Shown here: one piece after another, positions 1-5,104 of the stretch
How the letters are laid out: every line of letters begins with the position of its first letter
How positions within the stretch are numbered: position 1 is the first letter of the stretch
Source: Actinomycetota bacterium
GTDB lineage: Bacteria > Actinomycetota > Humimicrobiia > Humimicrobiales > Humimicrobiaceae
Direction: 5' to 3'
Assembly: GCA_023475715.1 (NCBI GenBank)
Contig: JAMCVO010000468.1
Location: 1 to 5,104, forward strand
Length of the DNA stretch: 5,104 nt
The notes under the pieces: model-generated
Seen by the model: only the letters and a program-made list of their open reading frames with translations
The model's database searches: none
What the model was told of the DNA's origin: nothing
Program-made: the position numbers and the translations under genes

Positions 1-941
1 GATATATGATGAAATGGGTAAATTATAACGGTAAGGATATATTGCAGCTTGAAGTTTCCAAGGGCAAATTTAAGCCTTACAGCACAAAAGATGGAGATTT
101 TTATATAAGGGTAGGAAGTATTAAACGTAAAGCCTCCAGGGAGGAACTTTCAAGGTTGCTGCAGTCCAGCGGGCATTTTCAATTTGACAATACACCTGTG
201 GGACATGCGAACGTCAATGACCTTGAAACCGGTAAGCTGTCGGAATATTTCAGAGATATTTATAAAGTTGATATTTATGACCGTAAAGAAGTCCCCGATG
301 TAGAAACTCTTCTAGAAAATGCGAAAATATTAACTATATCCGAAGGCAGGCTATGTCCAACCATTGCAGGACTGCTGATTTTTGCTGCCAAACCTCAGGA
401 ATTCTTATTCCACAGCGGGATAATATTTGCAAGAATTAATGGAAATGAGATATATGATGAAATTATAGACAGCAAGCAATTGGAGGGTAGGCTTCCTGAA
501 TTAATTGAACAGTGCCTCACTCTATTCCGGCTATATAATAGAAGGCAGTCCACATTTAAAGATGGTAAAAGGACTGATTCCGATGAATATCTTGAGAAAG
601 TTTTCAGGGAAATCATGGTAAATGCCGTATGTCACAGGAATTACAGTATCTCGGGAAGCAGAATAAGAGTATTGATGTTTAACGACAGGCATGAGGTAAG
701 GAGCCCGGGAAGGCTGCCAAATACAATTACTATTGATAACGTGAAGACAGGCACAAGTTTTTTAAGAAATCAGTTGATATTTAAGTTTCTTAACCATTAC
801 GGGTACATGGAAAATCTAGGACGGGGTATACCGATGTGTATAAGGGAAACACTGAAGTTCACCGGAAAACCCCTGGAACTGGCTGAAGAAGGCGAAGAGT
901 TTGTGGTCAGAGTGTTTAAGAAAAATAGTATAAATATATAA
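1..941 (+). CDS. AlbA_2/Schlafen-type ATP-binding protein (GHKL-like C-terminal domain), N-terminus outside window
   Basis: This is the C-terminal portion of a putative DNA- or RNA-binding regulator of the AlbA_2 plus HATPase_c_4 class, often annotated as 'ATP-binding protein' or RecG-like. The frame is open through the left edge. The ATG codons at 6 and 9 are probably internal, because the protein begins in the middle of the AlbA_2 fold. Numbering from the ATG at 6, residues 11-53 match the end of AlbA_2 (LEVSKGKFKPY, then YIRVGS at 33-38 and a REEL helix). Residues 201-213 (REIMVNAVCHRNY) are the N-box-like helix of the C-terminal ATPase-like domain. RSPGRLP (232-238) and ENLGRGI (269-275) are its glycine-rich loops. 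The stop is the TAA at 939-941. The real RecG helicase motifs are absent, so it is not RecG. Neighbours give no functional partner. Its target and biological role cannot be inferred. The family is typically accessory and patchily distributed. Confidence 0.85.
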   Translation, partial: YMMKWVNYNGKDILQLEVSKGKFKPYSTKDGDFYIRVGSIKRKASREELSRLLQSSGHFQFDNTPVGHANVNDLETGKLSEYFRDIYKVDIYDRKEVPDVETLLENAKILTISEGRLCPTIAGLLIFAAKPQEFLFHSGIIFARINGNEIYDEIIDSKQLEGRLPELIEQCLTLFRLYNRRQSTFKDGKRTDSDEYLEKVFREIMVNAVCHRNYSISGSRIRVLMFNDRHEVRSPGRLPNTITIDNVKTGTSFLRNQLIFKFLNHYGYMENLGRGIPMCIRETLKFTGKPLELAEEGEEFVVRVFKKNSINI

Positions 942-949
942 GCCATTTC

Positions 950-1045
950 AAATTTAATGCAATTATCACCCTCAATATGTCCCAAAGTGTCATTAATAGT
1001 TTTAAAGCTGTCGATATCGAACATCAGGACCGAGAATTCCTTGTA
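950..1045 (-). pseudogene. GGDEF (diguanylate cyclase) domain remnant
   Basis: Reading the minus strand gives KEFSVLMFDIDSFKTIND followed by TLGHIEGDN. This is the metal- and nucleotide-binding core of a GGDEF domain (consensus DIDxFKxxNDxxGHxxGD), covering about 32 codons. Everything else is missing. Upstream on that strand there is no LTGLxNR motif, only an AT-rich tract. Downstream the homology fades after GDN near position 955, and the reading then runs antisense into the end of the AlbA_2-type gene. The RxxD inhibitory site and the GG(D/E)EF signature are not present, so it cannot encode an active cyclase. I read it as a decayed or interrupted gene. The motif match is directly visible; the mechanism of loss (insertion or deletion beside the neighbouring gene) is inference. 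Confidence 0.8.
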
Positions 1046-1140
1046 TATGAATAAATATATATATATCCTAACCATAATGTCAATATACCTATATTTTTCT
1101 TTTTTCTTGTAAATAATAAAGACGTTAATATATAATGTTT
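1041..1140. other. AT-rich intergenic tract
   Basis: Only 17 of these 100 bases are G or C, well below the flanking genes. The tract includes an (AT)6 run at 1055-1066 and T-rich and A-rich blocks around 1092-1120. It contains no intact gene and no convincing hairpin terminator. It separates the GGDEF scar from the operon and houses the candidate promoter for yfmF. Confidence 0.7.
1107..1136 (+). promoter_or_regulatory. Candidate sigma-A promoter for the yfmF-yfmH-lgt-rodA operon
   Basis: A perfect -10 hexamer TATAAT lies at 1131-1136. It is preceded by TTGTAA at 1107-1112 (4 of 6 matches to TTGACA) with an 18-base spacer. Transcription would begin near 1143, leaving a leader of about 50 bases before the yfmF ATG. 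The AT-rich context raises the chance of a random match. However, position, orientation and spacing all fit, and this is the only intergenic space ahead of the operon. Confidence 0.5.
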
Positions 1141-1194
1141 TCACAGCCATTCAATTAAATTAACCATCTGCAAAGAGTTGAAAGGAAGGTTCGG

Positions 1195-2484
1195 ATGCAA
1201 AACACAAAACTTCAGGAACGCGTAACCAGGATTGCTTCTTTCAAAGGGATAGAAGTATACCGGATAAAAGAGGAAAAGTTCAAAACCAATTCAATAAATA
1301 TCTTTTTTATTGACAACCTGAGTAAAGAGAGGGCGACTCTAAATGCTCTGCTGCCGGCTGTCCTCAGAAGAGGCTGTCAAAGGCACCCCACCCTGAGGGA
1401 TATTGCCCTGTATTTGGAGGAGCTGTATGGTGCCTCTTTTGACTGCGGTGTGTCAAAAAAAGGTGAGGACCAGATAATTCAGTTCTACATAGATTATGCA
1501 GCGGACAAATATACCGGTGATGCTGCAGCTTTGTCCGAAAAAGCCTTTGAGCTTCTCATGGAGATAATAACACAGCCGGTACTTGAAAACCGCAGCTTCA
1601 AACCGGAATATGTGCAGCAGGAAAAGGAAAATTTAAAAAGCCTGATTACCGGCAGGGTAAATGATAAAATGCAGTATACCGTCGAGAGATGCTTTGAAGA
1701 AATGTGCAGGGGCGAAGCCTTCGGGATTTACGAATATGGTTCCCTGGAAGATATAGAAGGCATAGATGAAAAGATGCTCTTTGACCATTATGCCGGTTTC
1801 GTGGAAACTCTACCGATCAGGGTATATTTCACCGGGAGCATGGAGGATGCAAAAATAAATGCTATGATTGACAGGCTTTCAGAAATCAGGAGAGGCACTA
1901 TAAAAAATATAGAAAAGAGCGTTATTACAAAAAAAACCGGTGAAGTGAAAAATATTGAAGAAAAGATGAGTGTCAACCAGGGAAAGCTTTCCCTGGGCTT
2001 TAGAACAGGTGTGAGCCCGGCGGATACTGATTACTATACACTGGTGGTTTATAACAGTATCCTCGGCGGCGGGGTGCATTCAAAGCTGTTTCAAAATGTC
2101 AGAGAAAAGGAAAGTCTTGCATATTATGCTTTTTCACGCCTTGAAAAGTTTAAGGGCTTGATGGTCATAAGCAGCGGCATAGAAATTGAAAAAAGGGAAA
2201 AGGCTGTAAAGATAATACTGGAGCAAATGGATGAGATCAAAGCGGGTAACATCTCCGACTATGAGTACGAGTCGGCGCAAAAAACCATAGAGACAGGTAT
2301 AAACTCTCTGAAGGACGCCCAGCTTCAGGTTGTAGACTTTTATCTGAGCCAGGCTATTGCGGGTACTGATGACAATTTTGACAATATAATCGAAAAATTT
2401 AAAAATGTATCAAGAAAAGAGATAGCTGATATTGCCGGAAAGATACAGCTTGATACTGTTTATTTTCTGACTTCGAATCAATAG
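1195..2484 (+). CDS. yfmF: M16-family inactive peptidase-like protein YfmF (EF-P 5-aminopentanol modification-associated)
   Basis: This 429-residue protein is the non-catalytic member of a paired M16B (insulinase/pitrilysin-like) set, called YmfF in Bacillus subtilis. Current family naming ties it to the 5-aminopentanol modification of elongation factor P; the biochemical step is not settled. Its N-terminal M16 half contains LPAVLRRGC (53-61) and LEELYGA (74-80), but no HxxEH zinc motif anywhere. The C-terminal half contains ILGGGVHSKLFQNVREKESLAYY (about 289-311). R303 and Y310/Y311 fit the Arg/Tyr pair that binds substrate in non-zinc M16 subunits. The length is normal for the family. No signal peptide or membrane segment is seen, so it is probably cytoplasmic. 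The ATG start is set by a strong RBS, AAAGGAAGG, at 1181-1189, five bases upstream. It is the first gene of the operon and is followed 75 bases later by its partner yfmH. Confidence 0.92.
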   Translation: MQNTKLQERVTRIASFKGIEVYRIKEEKFKTNSINIFFIDNLSKERATLNALLPAVLRRGCQRHPTLRDIALYLEELYGASFDCGVSKKGEDQIIQFYIDYAADKYTGDAAALSEKAFELLMEIITQPVLENRSFKPEYVQQEKENLKSLITGRVNDKMQYTVERCFEEMCRGEAFGIYEYGSLEDIEGIDEKMLFDHYAGFVETLPIRVYFTGSMEDAKINAMIDRLSEIRRGTIKNIEKSVITKKTGEVKNIEEKMSVNQGKLSLGFRTGVSPADTDYYTLVVYNSILGGGVHSKLFQNVREKESLAYYAFSRLEKFKGLMVISSGIEIEKREKAVKIILEQMDEIKAGNISDYEYESAQKTIETGINSLKDAQLQVVDFYLSQAIAGTDDNFDNIIEKFKNVSRKEIADIAGKIQLDTVYFLTSNQ

Positions 2485-2543
2485 TGGGGTGATTATTAAA
2501 AATTTTCATTTTGAACATCGGACTAAGGAAAACGGAAAGAGGC

Positions 2544-2551
2544 GGGAGGAG
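2544..2551 (+). promoter_or_regulatory. Ribosome binding site of yfmH
   Basis: GGGAGGAG sits eight bases before the ATG at 2560 and fixes that start. The 75-base gap before this gene is otherwise unremarkable: no hairpin terminator or clear promoter is visible in it, so read-through from yfmF is likely. Confidence 0.75.
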
Positions 2552-2559
2552 ATCATACA

Positions 2560-3843
2560 ATGAAACTTGAAACAATAGAATATAAAAAAATTGACGAAAA
2601 GCTGTATGTTTACGAACACAAAAGCGGGTTGAAGGCTTTTATTGTTCCAAAGAAGGGCTATTCAAAGAAATATGCCGCTTATGCGACCCATTACGGCTCC
2701 ATAAACAATGAATTCGTCATACCGGGAGAAAATTCAGCCACAAGGGTTCCCGACGGTATTGCCCATTTCCTGGAGCATAAGCTTTTTGAACAGAAGGATG
2801 GAAGCGTTATGGATAAATTTTCCGCCCTCGGTTCAAATCCCAATGCTTATACCGGTTTCAGCCAGACAGTTTACCTTTTTTCCTGCACGGATAAATTTAA
2901 TGAGAATTTCCAGCTGCTTCTCAATTTTGTCCAGAATCCTTATATTACTGAGGAAAGCGTTGAAAAGGAAAAAGGTATAATTGGTCAGGAAATAAGGATG
3001 TACGAGGATGACCCGGGATGGAGGTCCTTCTTCAACCTTTTAAAGGCATTTTATGTCAATAACCCGGTAAAGATCGACATAGCGGGAACAATTGAAAGTA
3101 TATCCAGGATAGACAAGGATACCCTTTACAAGTGCTACAATACATTTTACCATCCCTCGAACATGATTATACTGGTGGTTGGCGATGTAGATCCTGAAAA
3201 GGTCTTCGAGCAGGTTGAAGGCAGCATTAGAATTGTTGAAAGCAAACCTGGGATCCGAAGGATTTTTCCTGAAGAGAGAAGTCCGGTTGGCAGGGCTTAT
3301 GTTGAGCAAAGCCTTGCAGTCTCGGTTCCGCTGTTCCAAATGGGCTTCAAGGACTCCATTTCGGACCTTAAGGGAATAAACGGAATAAAGCATGAAGCTG
3401 CTGTCAGGCTTTTGCTCGAGCTCATTATGGGTAAAAGTTCCGGACTATATAGCAGACTGTACGGTGAGGGGCTTATAAACAACACCTTCGATTTTGATTG
3501 CACAATAGAAGAAAATTATGCCTTTTCCATGTTCGGAGGTGAGTCGACGGATTATATGAAGGTTAAGGAAAAAATATCGGGAGAATTGGAAATATTACGT
3601 AAAAACGGCCTTGACAGGACAGGTTGCGAAAGGGTTAAAAATGCGTTGAAGGGCAAGTTTTTAAGGCAGTTGAATTCTATTGAACGGATTTCACATGCAT
3701 TTATTTCCGTGTATTTCAGGGATGTTAATTTGTTTGACTATTTCGATGTATATGATAAAATAACCTTTGAATATATTAATGAAATATTCGGCGCTCATTT
3801 CAATCTTGATAATTTAGCATTATCAGTTGTAAAGCCGGTTTAA
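2560..3843 (+). CDS. yfmH: M16-family zinc metallopeptidase YfmH (EF-P 5-aminopentanol modification-associated)
   Basis: This 427-residue protein is the zinc-bearing partner of YfmF, called YmfH in B. subtilis. The inverted zinc motif is HFLEH at residues 69-73: H69 and H73 would bind zinc and E72 would be the general base. E137 and E144 lie in VEKEKGIIGQEIRMYEDDP, seven apart as in pitrilysin E162/E169, so E144 is the probable third ligand. NPNAYTGFSQTVYLF (93-107) is the strand region that usually follows the zinc helix. In the C-terminal half, GKSSGLYSRLYGEGLINN (291-308) occupies the place of the usual Arg/Tyr substrate motif but lacks it, complementing YfmF. There is no signal peptide and a cytoplasmic location is likely. 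The length is typical. An active peptidase is predicted from the intact zinc site; the natural substrate is unknown, and the EF-P link comes from family knowledge. lgt begins 15 bases after its stop. Confidence 0.94.
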   Translation: MKLETIEYKKIDEKLYVYEHKSGLKAFIVPKKGYSKKYAAYATHYGSINNEFVIPGENSATRVPDGIAHFLEHKLFEQKDGSVMDKFSALGSNPNAYTGFSQTVYLFSCTDKFNENFQLLLNFVQNPYITEESVEKEKGIIGQEIRMYEDDPGWRSFFNLLKAFYVNNPVKIDIAGTIESISRIDKDTLYKCYNTFYHPSNMIILVVGDVDPEKVFEQVEGSIRIVESKPGIRRIFPEERSPVGRAYVEQSLAVSVPLFQMGFKDSISDLKGINGIKHEAAVRLLLELIMGKSSGLYSRLYGEGLINNTFDFDCTIEENYAFSMFGGESTDYMKVKEKISGELEILRKNGLDRTGCERVKNALKGKFLRQLNSIERISHAFISVYFRDVNLFDYFDVYDKITFEYINEIFGAHFNLDNLALSVVKPV

Positions 3844-3858
3844 AGGGGGACTTTTAAA

Positions 3859-4854
3859 ATGATTGAATTTCCTGGATTGTGGGGGTTGAAGCTTCACATC
3901 AGCAGAGTAGCGGTAACAGTTTTCGGCATAAACATCTATTGGTATGGAATTATTCTGGCAGCGGGTTTTATGACGGCAGTTTTATTGGCGATGAGGGACA
4001 GTAAAAAGTTTGGATTTGCACCCGATGATATTATTGACCTTGCATTGTGGGGGTTTCCAACGGCGCTTATTTTTGCGCGCCTCTACTATGTTGTATTCAG
4101 CTGGGATAAATTTAAAGATAACTTGTGGAGTGTTTTTAACACCCGCCAGGGCGGAATTGCTATTTATGGTGCAGTGATTGGAGCGCTGCTGGCTGCTTTT
4201 ATTTACGTCAAAGTAAAAAAAATAAACTTTTTTAAGCTTTTAGATTTCTGTATGCCGTTTTTTGTACTTGCTCAGGCAATCGGGCGCTGGGGCAACTTTG
4301 TAAACCAGGAGGCCTTCGGCACAAATACCAGGCTGCCGTGGGGGATGACCGGTGATATTATAAAGCTGGACCCTAAAATAGACCCTTCAATACCGGTACA
4401 CCCCACGTTCTTATATGAGTCATTATGGAATTTATGTGTTTTCTTTACACTGATATGGTTCAGAAAGCGCAAAAAGCTTGAGGGTGAAGTACTCTTCCTG
4501 TATATGATTCTGTATGGTGCTGGAAGGATGTTCATTGAAGGCTTAAGGACAGATAGCTTATACCTTGGAAATTTCAGAATTTCACAGCTGCTTGCCTTCG
4601 TTTTTGTGGTTGTATTTACAGCTCTCTTCATCGTCAGGAGAAGGAAGCTTGCCGGAGTTGCAGCAGAAGAGACGGAAATAGGTTCAAGCAAGTATGGTGA
4701 TATAATAAAAAAGCTTCAGACAGAAACTGAAGAAGCTGCAGTGGAAGCACCGGATGCAATGCAGGCAAAGAGCGAAGAAACATGCAGCATACAGGAAGAA
4801 GCTCCTGAACAGGAAGAAGCTCCTGAAAATGATGTTCCAAAAAAAGGTGATTGA
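3859..4854 (+). CDS. lgt: Prolipoprotein diacylglyceryl transferase Lgt
   Basis: Lgt transfers diacylglycerol from phosphatidylglycerol to the lipobox cysteine of prolipoproteins in the cytoplasmic membrane, the first step of lipoprotein maturation. The family signature GRWGNFVNQEAFG is at 142-154, with R143, N146 and E151. R230 in FIEGLRTD fits E. coli R239, and H181 lies in the HPTFLYE loop. The periplasmic-loop motif reads QGGIAIYGA (97-105), with Y103 where E. coli has the essential-type H103; I recall Tyr here in other clostridial forms. Hydrophobic stretches near 24-45, 58-80, 99-117, 126-141, 189-201, 211-226 and 241-259 fit the seven-helix fold. After RRRK (260-263) comes an unusual cytoplasmic tail of 68 residues, rich in Glu and Ala, making the protein longer (331 aa) than the roughly 270-290 residues usual. 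RBS AAAGGGGGA at 3842-3850 overlaps the end of yfmH. The stop is two bases before rodA. Confidence 0.97.
   Translation: MIEFPGLWGLKLHISRVAVTVFGINIYWYGIILAAGFMTAVLLAMRDSKKFGFAPDDIIDLALWGFPTALIFARLYYVVFSWDKFKDNLWSVFNTRQGGIAIYGAVIGALLAAFIYVKVKKINFFKLLDFCMPFFVLAQAIGRWGNFVNQEAFGTNTRLPWGMTGDIIKLDPKIDPSIPVHPTFLYESLWNLCVFFTLIWFRKRKKLEGEVLFLYMILYGAGRMFIEGLRTDSLYLGNFRISQLLAFVFVVVFTALFIVRRRKLAGVAAEETEIGSSKYGDIIKKLQTETEEAAVEAPDAMQAKSEETCSIQEEAPEQEEAPENDVPKKGD
4792..4827 (+). repeat. Perfect 18-bp tandem duplication in the lgt tail
   Basis: Two identical adjacent 18-base units (4792-4809 and 4810-4827) each encode QEEAPE in the acidic C-terminal tail of Lgt. The unit is a multiple of three, so copy-number change would keep the frame. 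This suggests slippage in an unconstrained tail and a likely site of strain-to-strain length variation. Confidence 0.9.
4843..4850 (+). promoter_or_regulatory. Ribosome binding site of the rodA-type gene, inside the end of lgt
   Basis: AAAGGTGA lies six bases before the ATG at 4857 and within the last codons of lgt. It settles the start of the downstream gene. With the two-base gap between the genes, it suggests translational coupling. Confidence 0.7.
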
Positions 4855-4856
4855 TC

Positions 4857-5104
4857 ATGTATTTTGTTGAAAAATCCCGGGGGCTGAATTTTTTAAAACA
4901 ATTCGACTATATGCTGTTTATAGTGGTTATTGTTTTATCTGTCATCGGGATTTTTGTCCTTCACAGTGCAACACGTGTTATGCCCAATGGAATTGACGGA
5001 AACAAAATTGTTTCAAGACAGCTTATAGGCCTTATAGCCGGAATAATTCTGTCAATAATAATAAGCACTATTGATTACAAGGATTTCAAAACCCTTGGCA
5101 TTGT
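4857..5104 (+). CDS. rodA: FtsW/RodA/SpoVE family (SEDS) protein, probable RodA, C-terminus outside window
   Basis: The first 82 codons are open through the right edge. They encode a short basic/aromatic N-terminus, then a hydrophobic helix at about residues 18-38 (DYMLFIVVIVLSVIGIFVLHSA). This matches the usual SEDS opening of a helix ending in a G...(Y/H)SA motif. An extracytoplasmic loop follows, then RQLIGLIAGIILSIIIS (54-70) and IDYKDFKTLG, the typical second helix ending in a D-Y motif. SEDS proteins are multi-pass membrane glycosyltransferases that polymerise lipid II into glycan strands with a partner class B PBP. RodA does this in the elongation machinery, FtsW in division and SpoVE in sporulation. 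RodA is preferred from the short N-terminus and the RQL...DY pattern, but the catalytic Asp and the C-terminal helices lie beyond the window, so the subfamily is not certain. Being directly downstream of lgt makes it part of the same operon. Confidence 0.85.
   Translation, partial: MYFVEKSRGLNFLKQFDYMLFIVVIVLSVIGIFVLHSATRVMPNGIDGNKIVSRQLIGLIAGIILSIIISTIDYKDFKTLGI

Noticed and set aside
1..941. RecG helicase
   Set aside because: Genes of this class are often labelled RecG-like, but no Walker A, DEAH or helicase motifs are present; the visible motifs are AlbA_2 and GHKL-like.
797..1150. A 117-codon minus-strand frame as a complete small gene
   Set aside because: Only the middle (about 32 codons) has recognisable GGDEF homology. 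Its start lies in AT-rich DNA without an RBS and its end runs antisense to the AlbA_2-type gene, so it is a remnant, not an intact gene.
942..1194. Insertion sequence ends, rho-independent terminator or structured RNA in the intergenic region
   Set aside because: I found no convincing inverted repeats, GC-rich hairpin followed by a T run, or transposase fragment; the T-rich block near 1092-1106 has no stem before it.
2708..2980. 90-codon plus-strand frame inside yfmH
   Set aside because: It overlaps a clearly coding frame with the conserved zinc motif and has no homology or RBS of its own.
4634..4858. Minus-strand frame with Leu-rich repeats (ELLPV) opposite the end of lgt
   Set aside because: It is the antisense shadow of the Glu-rich repeat-containing Lgt tail, with no RBS or family resemblance.

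Overview
The window looks like a chromosomal piece of a low-to-moderate GC, Gram-positive, Clostridia-type bacterium. Reasons: strong purine-rich ribosome binding sites (AAAGGAAGG, GGGAGGAG, AAAGGGGGA, AAAGGTGA), A/T-rich codon choice, the Firmicutes-type YfmF/YfmH pair, and an lgt variant with Tyr where E. coli has His103. No species call can be made from the sequence alone.

Left part (1-941): the C-terminal three quarters or so of an AlbA_2/Schlafen-type plus GHKL-ATPase-type protein, open through the left edge. This is an accessory gene family, often annotated as an ATP-binding protein or putative transcriptional regulator.

Junction (942-1194): 253 bases without an intact gene. On the minus strand it holds a clear scar of a diguanylate cyclase (GGDEF) domain, about 32 codons that keep the DIDxFKxxNDxxGHxxGD core, have lost everything on both sides, and stop next to the end of the accessory gene. 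Next comes a very AT-rich tract (17 G/C in positions 1041-1140) with a good candidate sigma-A promoter facing right.

Right part (1195-5104): a tightly packed plus-strand operon of yfmF, yfmH, lgt and a rodA-type SEDS gene cut by the right edge. The spacings are 75, 15 and 2 bases. YfmF and YfmH are paired M16 peptidase-like proteins. YfmH carries the zinc site and YfmF the Arg/Tyr-type substrate-side motif, so together they probably make one working heterodimer; family naming links them to EF-P 5-aminopentanol modification. Lgt is the first enzyme of lipoprotein maturation, here with a long acidic C-terminal tail containing a perfect 18-bp tandem duplication. RodA-type proteins polymerise peptidoglycan glycan strands. 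The cluster therefore joins a probable protein-maturation peptidase with two envelope-biogenesis membrane enzymes.

Most of the window is ordinary housekeeping DNA and I see no undescribed defence or mobile system. The items most worth a second look are the GGDEF scar, the complementary active-site split of the YfmF/YfmH pair, and the acidic tail of Lgt.
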